Shown here in pieces: positions 44,552 to 56,311 of a stretch of 64,000 nucleotides of DNA. Under the pieces are notes generated by a model that was not told where the DNA came from, ran no database searches, and worked only from the letters and a program-made list of their open reading frames with translations. Position 1 is the stretch's first letter. Each line of letters opens with the position of its first letter. The position numbers and the translations under genes are program-made. The DNA is taken from contig JAKLMB010000014.1 of the NCBI GenBank assembly GCA_022813625.1, forward strand, positions 879,275 through 943,274. The letters run 5' to 3'. The stretch comes from Aaosphaeria pasadenensis. Lineage: Eukaryota; Ascomycota; Dothideomycetes; Pleosporales.

Positions 44552-46066
44552 TGTAGAAAGTTTGAAACGTAAATTTTTCGAGTGGTTTTCTTTTTCGAAT
44601 TCTTAGAATCTAGAGATGAAGTCGCCCCGATATTATTTTTTTCACATCTGTGGTCGCACACCATACCTTTATGGTTCTACACTTTGAGCCAAGGCAGGAT
44701 TAGAGAGCCACGCCACCAAGGATGGGACACAGCACCACGAAATCTGTCGATTTGTGTGAAAGCACACCATGACTTGAACTGTCGCGGGATCTCTATTACG
44801 TGTTCGATGAGTTGCATTTAAGTCACGACACCTTTGCTTTTAAGCCTATAAGAGCCGTAGTGTAATAGAATCAACTATGAAATATTGTATGGGGAGGACT
44901 ATTGTATCATTTGGCCCCAAGGATTTCCGCCGTTTCTTCACACTCGGATTATGGATGGCTTCATGACAAGTTGCAGATATTGTGCGAATGATTAGAGAAC
45001 CCTCTCGTCACCACCACAGCATCATGGATTAATATGGAGTACGCGCGACTGCTTCCATCACTAATGAAAAAAATCATTTCCAGAGAATATTGATGGAAGA
45101 ACAAAAGTGAGTTCCCTGACAATCCATCTCGCGTTCTCATTACTACTAAATTCACTTTGATGCAAGTCGAAGATGCTCACTGAGGGACGAAGTATTCCAC
45201 TCCAATATCCAATGTATTAAGGCATACACTCTGCCATAGTCTACGCTCGGAGTGGCCATGTGCTTTACTTTTTGAGGAGATGAGACCGCCACTTCTCGGT
45301 AGGAGCCAGTATAGTGACGAAAGGTAGAAACCCATCTTTCCAGGCTATTTGTGTACGCTCAGATGCTTCAGGGCACGACCTCAGGCCGAATAATGCCGTG
45401 TCTTTTTGATATTTGACGCAAGATTATATATGTAGACGTTATAGCCAGCAAGAACAGAACAAACACATTTCGTTTTCAATTGCCCGACGTAGACGCCGGA
45501 ATAGGGTTGAAAATGGCTGAAGATTTAAGCGCGTTCAAGTACTCTGTAGTTCCAGAAGGAAATCTGACGTTATAGCAGTTGGTCACTCTTGCGGATCATC
45601 AGGAGGGATTGCAGCTCCTACAAGGGCTATATAGTATCACGCTGATACAGCAGCACAGCCAAGGCTATGAAGCTGCTCCACGTGCGTCAGTAGAGCGAAT
45701 GAAGGGGTGGTTATGGACAATATATCGAAGACAACATGGGTTACTATGATGATCTCTGTAGGCGCCGATCGATGGATCGAAATTGAGTATGTACGGTGAT
45801 CACAGTTGTTCTCACATAAAATACAGAGCCTTGATACATCCCAAGGTCAACCAGGTTCTCATGCTTCCTGATTTTTCTTATAGGTTCTAATCGCACCGGT
45901 CGTTGGGTACCGTCTTCAATTTGGTCCGTATCTGGCCGCTTCCAAATATGGCAGCACGATAGATAGTCGTCCAGGATTCCTTGCATGAGGTGGATGTTAT
46001 ACATGATTTCATAATTTACAGATGCGATCCGTCAGGTGGCGTTGCCGTCCCAATCTCGTCATGGCG
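44552..46066. other. Spacer with a possible gene relic
   Basis: Between a secreted-protein gene and PET191, only a possible relic at 45513-45749 is noted (listed separately). A TATATATG-like box occurs at about 45424. Confidence 0.4.
45513..45749 (+). pseudogene. Possible relic ORF with one amber stop
   Basis: From an ATG at 45513, 79 codons are open except for one TAG at 45573-45575, ending in TGA at 45747-45749. The part after the TAG is coding-like (DHQEGLQLLQGLYSITLIQQ, then a Trp- and Arg-rich end). No family is recognised. It could be a decayed gene, a selenium-free readthrough ORF or chance. Confidence 0.25.
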
Positions 46067-46619
46067 TTACCTCGAAGGCTTCTCTTGATTTGATTGACTC
46101 TCCGGATCTTCGTTTCCTGATGTTTCCTGGACTCCCTTATATGGTCGCCCTGCGTACAGCATGTATCCTCTCTCTTCGATTGTTCCAACTTTTTCGTCTA
46201 CCTCTGCTCGTCCTTTGCCAAACGCGCCAGTCTCGAGCTGCCCGTGAACCGCAACTGGTCGGTTACCGCGGAATCGTTTGCGCATATCAATCATGCCCTT
46301 CTTGCACTCTGCATATCCTTTTTGCAACTGCTGGCACTGCGTCGGGAGAGTGTACTTGAGGGGTGGCCGGAGGCAGTCGCCTGGAGAATTTCGCTCAACC
46401 TTTGCGCTAATCAGCGAGACGTTGCGTACACATAGTTAGATGGCAGCCATACCATTATGCAGTCTGAGTTCTGGAGACAGAATGCCAATGCGGCGCCTAC
46501 AAAGATATCAGATGTTAGGTATGTATTGTGATCGACTGACACACTCGTAAGGCGATAATAGTTGTCATACAAACAATAGTGGAGGGGAACTTACGGATGT
46601 CCTGACATGACTGAGGCAT
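46067..46619 (-). CDS. PET191: Cytochrome c oxidase assembly factor Pet191
   Basis: Three exons on the minus strand: 46619..46595, 46496..46453 and 46399..46067, giving 133 residues. Introns are 98 and 53 nt, with exon 1 only 25 nt and exon 2 only 44 nt, so ORF searches miss the N-terminus. The spliced protein has the Pet191 pattern: Cys5-x9-Cys15, Cys21-x10-Cys32 and Cys45-x9-Cys55, followed by KKGMIDMRKRFRGNRP, the family hallmark. The C-terminal tail is acidic and variable. Pet191 is a mitochondrial intermembrane-space protein needed for complex IV assembly, with twin CX9C-type disulfides. Identification is strong despite the fragmentation. Confidence 0.92.
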
Positions 46620-47168
46620 TGTGAGAAAGCCGGCGGATTGGGAAGACGGTATGAATAGATCAGGACTGCATCGATTGCTGAAATTATCGGCGTCAGTTCG
46701 ATGTTGACAATCAACTTCGCCTCTAGTAGTCGTGCAATTGTAAATGATGATATAAATTAACAAAAGATCGTAAGACAGGTAACTGATTCGGTAGGTGGCC
46801 TGGTCGCGTCGGGAGTCCGCAATGCCAAGTCCTGTTGTGGTCTGTGCGTTAAGCCATGTGCGAATCACATGTCAGACAGGGGTCGCTAGAACGTCATCCC
46901 TACACCCCTTGACGTGGACATTGGACGTTGGATCGCCGTTGGACGTTTCTGTACACTGCAACATTCCCACCGCCTGCCCGAGGCTGCTTTCGCTCTCAAC
47001 ATTTCCGTGGGGATGAACACCGCCTAAATGTTCAGCCTTCAGCACTCATTCTATTTTCACAAGATCTCCGAGTAACCTTCATCCTCGCTCCAGGAAGTCG
47101 CTCACGCGACGTTGTCCAATATTTCATGCCATAACGCTTTCAAGAACCGACTCGGCAATCCTCACAAG
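46620..47168. promoter_or_regulatory. Divergent promoter, PET191 / lipase
   Basis: This 549-base region between divergent start codons should hold both promoters. Short ORFs here (46795-47134) show no family features. Confidence 0.5.
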
Positions 47169-49309
47169 ATGGGGCTTCATATACCGTTCCTTTCACGTCT
47201 ACATCTTCGCGAGTACTTCGCCCTCATACTCTCTCTTCTCCTCGTCATCCTCGAGTCCTTCATTTCTATAATCACCCTCGCTCTCCCGACACCGATAATC
47301 AACTTCCTTTACCGTATAACGCGCCGTCTCTTCAACCACCTATCATCACCCACATCTCGACGCAATCGCCAAAAGAAGAAAGGAGTGTGGTCAAGTATTG
47401 CCAATGCTTCCGATTTTACCGAGCTTTGCGAGCTATATGGATACTATGCGGAGGAACACATCGTACAGACAGGAGACGGGTACCTCCTCGGCTTGCACCG
47501 GTTGGGATGGAAAAGAGGCGAAGAGGATGTCCGGGTAAATGCTGGATCGAACAAAGGTGGTGTCAAAAAGAAAGTTGTATATATGCATCATGGTTTGATG
47601 ATGAACAGTGAGGTGTGGGTTTGTCTGACGGAGCGAGAGAGGTGTCTTCCTTTTGAACTCGTAGAGCGTGGCTACGACGTTTGGGTAAGCGTTGCACATG
47701 TACCTGCATCATGTCGCACGATGCTAATGCACGACAGCTTGGCAACAATAGAGGCAACAAGTATTCTAAGAAATGCGTCCATACCGCCCCTACGTCGAAC
47801 GAGTTCTGGAATTTCAGCATGGATCAGTTCGCGTTCCACGATATCCCAGATTCAATTGCATACATCCTGAGTACCACCAACCAGCCGTCGCTATCGTATA
47901 TTGGGTTTTCGCAAGGCACGGCTCAAGCATTCGCGACACTCTCAATTCACCCTACGTTGAATGACAAAGTTGATGTCTTCATAGCTCTGGCCCCTGCGAT
48001 GTCTCCCAAAGGGCTCACCTCTGGAATCGTTGATGGCTTTGTGAAAGCTTCACCCGATGTGCTATTCCTAGCTTTTGGGCGACGAGCTATACTCGGCTCG
48101 GCGACCATGTGGCAGTCGATACTGTACCCGCCAATTTTTGTTCGCTTAATTGACACTTCCCTCAAGTTCCTGTTCGGCTGGACTGGCAGCAACATCACGC
48201 CCCACCAGAAGCTTGCTTCGTACCCGCACTTATATTCTTTCACTTCGACCAAGAGCGTTGTCCATTGGTTTCAAATCATCCGGAATGGCACATTTCAAAT
48301 GTACGATGACGAGGCTCCTAACCCAATTACTTCGAACCGTGCGAAATACTACAAGGTCGCAAAATTCCCCACTAAGAATATAAAGACTCCAATTGTCCTA
48401 GTCTACGGTGGCTCTGACAGCTTAGTTGATATCAACGTCATGCTAAAAGAGCTACCTCGTCATACAATTGCGAAGGAGATACCCCACTATGAGCACTTGG
48501 ACTTCCTTTGGGCATCATCGGTCAATCAACTCGTCTTCCCTCATGTGTTTGAAGCATTGGAGGAGTATGCAGGCACAGATGGGTTTGGAAACGGCATTCG
48601 AAAGGAGAAACGTTTCCGCTCCCCTGGCCGCTATAGAGGCTTACTTCCGGAGTCCGGTGCGCTACCGGGCCCAGAGGGGGATGACGACGAAGACGAAAGC
48701 TCCTCAAGCCCAGTTGCTCTACGTACATCAAGGAAGGTTAGCCAGAACACTCGCAAGATTTCGTTCTCCGAACAAGTGGAGGGTTTGGGGCCGCTCCCTC
48801 AAACTCCAACTGCACAGAGAGCAAGAATGCCATACCCTGCAGCAAGCTACGCCTCTGCCGCTGCGAACGATCAACACTCGCCATCGCAGACCACTACAAC
48901 CTTTCCCCCAGCAGCAGCTACGGTCCCCACACATTCATTGGGCGACTCTCCAATGGGATCTTTAGATGCATCACAGATCACAACCCGCTCATCGACCTCA
49001 AGACCCGAAGGCTGGTGGAGTTCTGATGAAGTTGCTGGAACGGGCCACAGTGACGCGAACACCCCCTCGGGTCGAAAAAGCCCTGGTCGCGCAAGTGTTG
49101 ACAGTCAGAAAAGTACCAAATCCAGCATCTTCAATAAACAGGGAATAAGTCTCGGTGTTGGCAAGGCTGTGAGTGGCATCGTGGACGGCTTGGGACATGG
49201 CGAGGCTAGCGGAAGTACCAATGATGATGGTGATGATAATGAGAAGAAGAAGAAAAAGAAAGGCCGGCCAAGGGCGAATGGCAACGCAGTGTCCATTGGA
49301 TCAAGTTAG
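47169..49309 (+). CDS. Yeh1/Tgl1-like steryl ester hydrolase
   Basis: Two exons, 47169..47684 and 47738..49309 (53-nt intron, donor GTAAGC), give 695 residues. I chose the ATG at 47169; the frame is open further upstream but only with non-ATG starts. The N-terminus has a hydrophobic anchor at about residues 15-45. An AB-hydrolase-associated lipase region follows (LCELYGYYAEEHIVQTGDGY), then the alpha/beta-hydrolase core with nucleophile Ser230 (GFSQG), Asp399 (GGSDSLVD) and His425 (HYEHLDFLW). The last 260 residues are low-complexity, Ser/Thr-rich with a poly-Lys tail and probable phosphosites. Relatives are membrane-anchored or lipid-droplet steryl ester hydrolases. The N-terminal anchor fits the Yeh1/Yeh2 branch. 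Confidence 0.9.
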
Positions 49310-49729
49310 CATCGCTGGTAGTTATACGTTGGCCTACAGAATGTAAATATATGCACGAGAAATTAAATACGCCACAAGATGATCATGGAGATTAGCGAAC
49401 CTTGCAAATACACTTTCAATTTGATATAGTGAAGTAGATAACCTGCCCTATTTCTGCATGCCCTCTTCGTTGCGTCCTTTCTAACTCTAATTGTGTATCG
49501 AACGTTTCTACGCTCGAAGAAGTATTAATCCAATGTTCATCAAGAAATCATTGATATATTCAGTCAAGTTGTTTCGCACTCTGCATAAGAGTTGAGTCGT
49601 TTCGCACTCCTACATGAGAGTTGAATGTATGTCAGCACTGAGTTCTCGTATTTTTACATGCCAACCAACACCTAGATTGCTAGGGACGACGACTAGCGGC
49701 CGAGAGAAAAATAACATCCACTTACCATC
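49310..49729. other. Convergent spacer
   Basis: This 420-base stretch separates the 3' ends of the lipase and aspartic-protease-like genes. No gene is supported. It contains a degenerate direct repeat at about 49565-49625 (GTTTCGCACTC and nearby bases). Confidence 0.5.
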
Positions 49730-50991
49730 TTACTTTTGCTTGAGGTGAACCACGGCTTCCTTGAAGTCTAGTCCATACTTCGAATTCAAGGCGAATGGTG
49801 CTCCCAACTCGATGCGAGGAGTTTCAGATATGGCGACCGCCAAAGTGCAGGTCCCCTTGCTCTTCAAGATGTAATCTTCTTTGGATATGCGGATAACTTG
49901 TCTCCTACCAGAATCGTCGTTGAACGCGAATTCGAACGAGTCCAGATCATTCGTGGTGCTTTCACAGTCAACTTTATAGCGGTGTCCGGATCCGGAGAGC
50001 TCCGGTTTGGGCTGAAAGTGACTTTGGAACTCTTGTGCGAATTCTCTTGGCAAATACAAGTGGGAAGAGCCTAGACATGGTGGTAAGTTGGTGATGAGTG
50101 ATCATCGTGAAAGGCGAAGAAGGCGTACCAAGATCAAAAGTCACTTTAGTATCTTTCGAGTATGTGTAGTCGGGTTTATTAGCGACTCCGAGCTTTATGT
50201 CTACAAGATCGATGCTGAGTGTAGAGCCCGCTATGCGCCGTTCAGCGGGAATAATATGCCATGTGTTTGGTTGGTCTCTATTTCGGAGAGGATCTCCAAT
50301 ATGGAGATATCCCGTGCCGGCTCGGTTAATATCTACAGCGTAGAACAGACCGTCGTATCCTGCTTCTTCGCATGCCTCCACCAGAAATGTGGTTTTGGGG
50401 GTCGGGGGCACGTCTGGCCTATAGCCTTGCTTGAGTCTGAGCCCAATGACCCCGGAGAGGACTCCACCAGTATCAAACTGTAAACTCTTGGCAAACCCTA
50501 ATTTCATGTCTTTCACGGTCATGCCTCCAACCTCTAAATCCACCAATCCTACATGGCGATTAGAGACGGCACGGCAATGCAATCAGCAACGTTCATGGTG
50601 ACATACCTAAGTGGCCCCTTACCCACTCATCCGAGGCATATTCAATTCGAAACTCTTCAGAAAGCGGTTTATATGCGTCCCTGAAGGACGCTGTCGTTGC
50701 CATCGACTTAACGCCCGGAGGCATTAGTAGGCGGGCACCCGAGCCTAGAATCCAGGTATGGGAAGACCCATCGTCAATCTGCAATTTCATCGGACGCTTC
50801 TTGCCACCTAATTTCGCATTTACAGCCCAATAGCCGGTATCGCGAGTGTTGGTGATCCTGAAACTCAGACTACCCGCTCTTTTTTCTATATGTTGGAAGT
50901 CAACGGAGGGAGGAGGGCTGTCTTGAGCGGGGATATTCAGTGAAGATGCAATACCTGCTGATAGAACGATGAAACAAAGTGACAGATACAT
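49730..50991 (-). CDS. Secreted aspartic-protease-like protein
   Basis: Three exons on the minus strand: 50991..50607, 50548..50129 and 50070..49730, giving 381 residues. Introns are 58 nt each. The N-terminus has a signal peptide (about 1-18), then a short propeptide ending at Lys37-Arg38, a likely Kex2-type site. The core resembles pepsin-family A1 proteases: Asp73 in IDDGSSHTW and, after the second splice, Asp267 in FDLGSSHLYLP. Both active-site motifs deviate from DTGS: Thr is replaced by Asp and Leu. The central flap Tyr is not confidently placed. Activity is therefore uncertain. It may be a secreted protease or an inactive pepsin-fold protein, and it forms part of the secretome cluster with the RING-H2 gene. 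Confidence 0.78.
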
Positions 50992-51650
50992 CGCAAAGGT
51001 TGGATCTTGAAAAACAGTGCGGAGAATGGAGATAGAGCAAGACGTATACTAAGTACGATTGGCGCTCCGGTCCCATTTATTGGGGCGACCTCAGGTCTAC
51101 ATGGATTTCGCAACAGGTACCTATTGTACACACATTGCTAGACTATGATGGATTGCGACACAGTGGTTGGAATTGATGATGCTTGTTGCCACTTCACGCC
51201 GTAAAGTCGACCTGTACACGCCGCGTAGTTGACATATTTGATTGATGATGGGAATCGCGGAATCCTACTTCGTGGGGCGAGAATGCATGTTGTGAGTTGG
51301 ACGTACGTGAAGGATTCGGGTCGCCCGGCCATCTCGTGAGATAATAATCGACAGGGATAAAGTTACACTTGGACATCAAGGTAAAGTCTCTCAATCTTTA
51401 CTTGTACTATTCATCGCGACACATCGTCAAATTGGCGATCCTCACTACCATTGAGAGGACAACAAAGTGACAACACTATGCTACTGTCGCCAGAATCAAC
51501 ACGTTGTACTGTGTTTGTACCATAGTCCTTGCTACGTTCGACATCAAGGCTGCTATATATCTAGGTAGCTAGGATGCTCAATCGTTGTTGAATTAACTAT
51601 CAATAACATTTTCCCTAACACTGCTGCAAACACATTTCCCAGACGCCATC
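50992..51650. promoter_or_regulatory. Divergent promoter, protease / RING gene
   Basis: This 659-base region separates divergent starts of two genes with N-terminal signal sequences. No family-supported ORF is seen. Confidence 0.45.
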
Positions 51651-52464
51651 ATGCGAAGCACCGAGTTCCTGAACCTCGCCCTCTCTTTCAACGCCTTAAT
51701 TGGCATTTCTTACGCAACCGGCTGGAAAGTGGCTCACTGCGAGGGTAAAGAAGCAATTAACTTCAACACCAAAAGCCTCTTCACCGTCTACCTGGACGGT
51801 CCGAAGGCGACCCAGAAGATGTGCGACGACTTTGAGAAAGGTACGGATTCAGCCACCAAAGGAAACAGCTCTATTTTCCAATTTTGATTTCTCTCCCGCT
51901 GACTTTGAAAACCCGTAGAGGTCGGCAAGCAGACTGGCAAGGACGTGACTGGGTCGCCGTGCCTGTTCAATTCCGACGGAATCGAAGCTGGATTCGACCT
52001 GAGCATTTACGACTCAGATGGGTAAGCCTACAATCCAGGCAGGGCGCCATCCGATGTGTGTGTACTGACGAAATGTGTCTCGGATTTTTAGCGTCGAGAA
52101 AGCGATTGAGAAGATCTTCAAAATATCAAACCCGAAATGCAAAGCCATTTGGACCATCAAAGAATCACCCAGCCCAGTGCGCGCGGAGCCTGAGGCTGTC
52201 CCTCAAAATTTGAAGGATGAGGAATGCCAAATTTGCCAACTCCCTCTCGGGGACAAACAAGAAGGAGAAGCGCACCCGGACAAGCTCGGGAAGCTGAAGT
52301 GCAATCACGACAAATTCCACCATCACTGCATACACAAATGGCTGGATGACAAGACGCACAAGTGTCCGATCTGTCGGACAGAGGGAATCTTCACCAACAT
52401 CAAGAAAAATGACTTTGAGACGGAATTCAAGTACTACTACCCGAACAAGAAGATGCAGAAGTAG
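51651..52464 (+). CDS. RING-H2 protein with N-terminal signal
   Basis: Three exons, 51651..51840, 51919..52021 and 52092..52464, with introns of 78 and 70 nt, give 221 residues. Residues 1-23 are hydrophobic with a likely signal cleavage near YATGW. No further membrane helix is seen. The C-terminal third has a complete RING-H2 motif: Cys143, Cys146, Cys168, His170, His174, Cys177, Cys189 and Cys192, with the typical CIHKWL...CPICR ending. RING-H2 proteins are usually E3 ubiquitin ligases that face the cytosol. A RING behind a secretion signal with no transmembrane helix is unusual and may mean the N-terminus is instead an anchor, or that the protein is delivered elsewhere. A Lys-rich tail ends the protein. 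Confidence 0.82.
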
Positions 52465-54637
52465 TGGAGTCGAAAGGTGGAACAGAATTGCATATCTACA
52501 TTAGTACGGACGTAGAGAGTTGCATGTTAAGCATTGGCATAACCCTGCAGTCAACAAATCAAGAATGTGTACTCCTGAAAAATTCATCTACTGTCCTCAT
52601 ATTGATATCCGGTCAATGTTACTGACATTCTCGACGATATCACCCACTCAAACTATATCCACTGGCTTGGAGGAAGGAGCCACGCCCCCAAATCTTGCTG
52701 GATACTTGGAACCGCACATGCCCCAGCCAACTCTGATGATACCACACGTTGATAGTGACGCGTGTCAGGCCCGAATGCCATGCAGATATCGGGTCAGAAC
52801 ATAGTGTTCACACGGGCAGAACGTAGCATTGATGCTCTCCTCGCCCCGTTTCGTTTTTCCATGTCACATATTCACGAAGTTCGAGGCGCCACTCATCACG
52901 CCCCACGCGGTCCCCACTATATTGCATGGTAACGCGCTCTGTGACCCGACTCGTAGCCCCCAAACGTGAATATCGCTTCCCGTCAAGCCTTTGGAATCAA
53001 CGGCTTACAATCTCACCATCATGAGGGAATTGGAAGGAGGGCATTTTGGTGTCATGGTGAGCGTAAGCTTGCTTTTTGTCATCTTTGAATTGCATTGTTC
53101 TTTAATTGTGTTTGCGCGCTAGTATTGTGGTCCGAGGGGTTCGGAACATGGTCTGGAGAGGCTCAACCTTGCCGATTGGTTGATGGCCACAGGTACGAGA
53201 CGTCAATGGAATATGCAGTCAAGACCTTTGAGTGATGTGGTCTGGTTGTGACTTGTCCCCTGGTAAACGGGTGGTGAGGTCGATTTTCAACGTCCGGGGC
53301 GTTTTCCAGGGATGTCCAGGGCGATTGCTGATTGCCGTACACAGTACAATTTAGGCATGGAAGTCTTTTGTTCCTCCGTCCGGCGTGTTCCGTTGACCGT
53401 TCTTCTTCTGTGGGGTAGATAGGTAGGTAAATAGGTGGCTGTGTGGCTGGAGATGTGTTGGTAGATCGATCGGATCTCATTCCACCCTATGGACATCCAA
53501 GAATTGCATCGTCCTTCTGCATCGCTTTTTCCGCCGCGCGTGCTGCTGCTGACGATTGTTCTAGCGCATCTCATCCATACGTTTCCAATTTCAAATAACT
53601 GTATTCCCCGTCGAATTAACCCCTGGAATTCCGCACGTGCATTGCTGTGCACCCAATAACGTGGATGCGTGGCTACATCAGGCCTACTACCTACTTAAAC
53701 CAAGTATTCAACACCACAGAGTAACATGCAAAAGCCTAGTCAAACGGTCAGCCAAGCCATGCCCAAATGGAACTCATGAAACCCAGACCAACGTCCATAG
53801 CCAGTGTACACCAAAGACTGACGAAACAAACAAATGACAGGAATAATAATGATAGGTAGGGATAATACGTCAGTGCTCTCTTTGATCTTCAAAAGCTCCA
53901 CACACACACAGCTATGCTGCTATGTGTGTGGTAGGCTACTTCGGCGACCATTTCGTGTTTTTGCACCCCATCGCCCACCTCACCCGCCTGAACCTCCCGC
54001 CAATTACCAAACCCGCCAGCGACGATCGGAAAACAACTGGTTATCTCTCTGACTCACCTAAATGGTGGCAGTAAGGAGAAAACCGAGATTTTGTTTCGGA
54101 TTGTGGATGGGAATGGCTCTGGGCGGGGCGGAAGGAGACGGGCAAGGAGGAGATAGGAGTGTTTGATCTTGGTCGGGGGCTTTTCTTTTCTTCTTCATGC
54201 GTATTTCTTTTTTTTTTCCCAATTCGTTGAGGTCTGAGGAGATGGATGTAGATACGTACTTGTTTCACTTGGGAAAGACGGGACGTTGATTCGAATGAAG
54301 ATTTTCAAGATTTGTTCTTTTGTTGGTTGCTATGTTTTGTTGATGAGAAGAAAGGAGGAAGGTATTTGCGCCGATAGTATGCTCCAAATGCTGAATGATG
54401 ATTGCTTTTCCTTGTCGATCCAAAGATGCCAGTCGACCAATTGACCGCCCAAAGATAATCTTAGACAAAACCGAGGTCTATGGAAGCGGAACGCCGCGTA
54501 GTGATGGTGGTGGTGATGAGTGGTATATGCATCCAGTCAATGAAGATCCAACCCGTAGTACTCCTCAAAACCATGTGCACTTTTATTTTATTTTTCCGTT
54601 TCGTGTATTTAATTTTTGTTATTGTGATTCCTTTACT
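52465..54637. other. 2.2-kb gene-poor spacer
   Basis: No strong gene is seen. A possible two-exon mini-ORF at 53021-53251 is discussed under rejected items. The 3' end of RIO1 lies at its right edge. A short CA-rich run is at 53900-53911. Confidence 0.45.
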
Positions 54638-56311
54638 TTATTTGTGCTTCTTGGAAGACTGCGCCACGAGCTTCTTTTTGATGTGCTTCGGAATCTTCTC
54701 TTTCCTCTTCTCGCGGTTCTCTTCCTTGATGGCCTTCTTGTGGTCTCTCTTCGCGTCCTTGTCCATGTTCTTCTTGCCTCTCGAGGGCCCCTTTTCGAAG
54801 ATGCTTTGGTCGACCTCGCTCGAGTCGCTCGCGTTGGAAGCAGAATCAGCGGTACCAACCTCATCGCCACCATCGACCTGGTTGTCATCATTCTTGACGA
54901 CCTTATCGGCCAAGAGACTCTGGTACACGAGGCCTTTGCCTTCACCCTTCTTGACGAGCTCGGCGTCGCGCTCAATATCGTAGACCTGGTCCAGAGTCTG
55001 AGGGATGTATTCATTGCGGAAAACGACATCGTCCTCCTGTTCCTTCTGCTTCTCCTCCGTCGACATGGACTGTCTCTGCGCGAGCATAGTCGACACGGCA
55101 GATTCGAGGGCAGCCATACCGGTGTTCCTGGGCTCGCTGATCCAGCTGAAGACCTTCCGCTCGGTGAGCACGTCGACGCCGCGGGTCCGGAAGAACGAAG
55201 ACACGTTCTTGACGTCCATGCGCAGGAACTCGAGACTCCGCGGGTGGTCGTGCTCCACGGACTGCGAGACGTCGATGAGGTAGAGCTTGCTGTCGTGGTA
55301 GAGGATGTTGTACTCGCTCAGATCGGCATGGACGAGATGGCAGACCTGGTACATGATCTTCATGTACGCGAGGAGCTGGACGTACAGCGAGGTCCATTTT
55401 GCGTCCTCCTCCTCGTCCGTCAACCCTTCGAACTTGACATCGCCCAGTCGCGGCGCCGGCCAGCCCTTCTTGTCGCCCAAGAAACCCATGACGAGAACGT
55501 GTAGACGGAGGTACAGTGGCTCCGGGCATGGGATTCCAGAGTTGTATATGCGGCGCAGATTCCTCATCTCCTTCTCCGCCCAAACCTTAACCATGGCACG
55601 GTTGTTCGACTTGTTGTAGCCGGATCGGAAGCGGAATTCGCCCGTGACGTACTTATCTCTGTCCTTGAAGACGAGGATGGAAGTCTTGTACACCTTGATG
55701 GCGCGGTGCAGCGGCGGCGCATCCTCGACCTCGGTCATGGCGTGGTACACGTTCGCCTCTTTGCCCGTGGACAAGACGCCGTGGATCTCCGACACGATGT
55801 TCCGATTGATCAATTGCAGGAGGATCATGCGCGTCCTGGGATCCAACACCTGCTCGCTCGTCGCCCGGTCGCTCTTGTCCTTGTCCCTCGCGCCGCCGCC
55901 CATCGTGCCGCCGCCGCCGCCGCCCATCCACTTGTCTTCCACCTTTATCTTGCCGACATGTTTCGACAGCGACGCGATTTGGTCGTCTATCGAGGCCTGG
56001 GTGTTCGCGCTGGGCTTCTGGGGGTTCGCCTTGGGCTTCTCGGAAGCCGGTATCGAGGGGTCGTCGAGTTTCTTCTGGCGGTTGTAGGCTTTCGTGTAGT
56101 CGTTTGGGTTTGCGGCGACGAGCTCGGGGGCGAGGTCGTCATTTTCGGAGTCCTCGAACAGGTCGTCGAGGTCGTCGTCGTTCTCCTCGATTTGCTCCTC
56201 GGGCTTCTGATCTTCGCTGGGGACTTGGACGGGTTGTTGTGGTTCCTCGGAGGACTCTGGATGGGACTGTGGTGGTGCCGAGTCGGCGGCGACCACTGGC
56301 TCTGAGGACAT
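54638..56311 (-). CDS. RIO1: RIO1 atypical serine kinase
   Basis: A single-exon gene of 557 residues. An acidic N-terminus (DDDLDDLFED) is followed by the RIO domain: P-loop STGKEANVY at residues 181-189, hinge VMGFLG at about 274-279, catalytic Asp330 in HADLSEYN and metal-binding Asp347 in LIDVSQS. The C-terminal region is highly charged (Lys/Asp/Glu) with a basic end (KKLVAQSSKKHK), as in fungal Rio1. The protein acts in the final maturation of 40S ribosomal subunits and in cell-cycle control. The antisense strand has a long ORF (54395-55504) caused by GC-rich codons of this gene, which is not considered real. Confidence 0.96.
   Translation of the reverse strand: MSSEPVVAADSAPPQSHPESSEEPQQPVQVPSEDQKPEEQIEENDDDLDDLFEDSENDDLAPELVAANPNDYTKAYNRQKKLDDPSIPASEKPKANPQKPSANTQASIDDQIASLSKHVGKIKVEDKWMGGGGGGTMGGGARDKDKSDRATSEQVLDPRTRMILLQLINRNIVSEIHGVLSTGKEANVYHAMTEVEDAPPLHRAIKVYKTSILVFKDRDKYVTGEFRFRSGYNKSNNRAMVKVWAEKEMRNLRRIYNSGIPCPEPLYLRLHVLVMGFLGDKKGWPAPRLGDVKFEGLTDEEEDAKWTSLYVQLLAYMKIMYQVCHLVHADLSEYNILYHDSKLYLIDVSQSVEHDHPRSLEFLRMDVKNVSSFFRTRGVDVLTERKVFSWISEPRNTGMAALESAVSTMLAQRQSMSTEEKQKEQEDDVVFRNEYIPQTLDQVYDIERDAELVKKGEGKGLVYQSLLADKVVKNDDNQVDGGDEVGTADSASNASDSSEVDQSIFEKGPSRGKKNMDKDAKRDHKKAIKEENREKRKEKIPKHIKKKLVAQSSKKHK

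Noticed and set aside
46036..46359. 107-codon plus-strand ORF opposite PET191
   Set aside because: The minus-strand PET191 exons explain the coding signal; the plus ORF has no features.
53021..53251. Possible two-exon mini-gene (53021..53056, 53123..53251; 54 aa)
   Set aside because: Splice signals are acceptable (GTGAGC, GCTAG), but there is no homology, no signal peptide and no domain; chance is likely.
54395..55504. 369-codon plus-strand ORF antisense to RIO1
   Set aside because: It lies opposite a complete, well-conserved kinase gene; it has no family motifs and arises from GC-rich codon use of RIO1.
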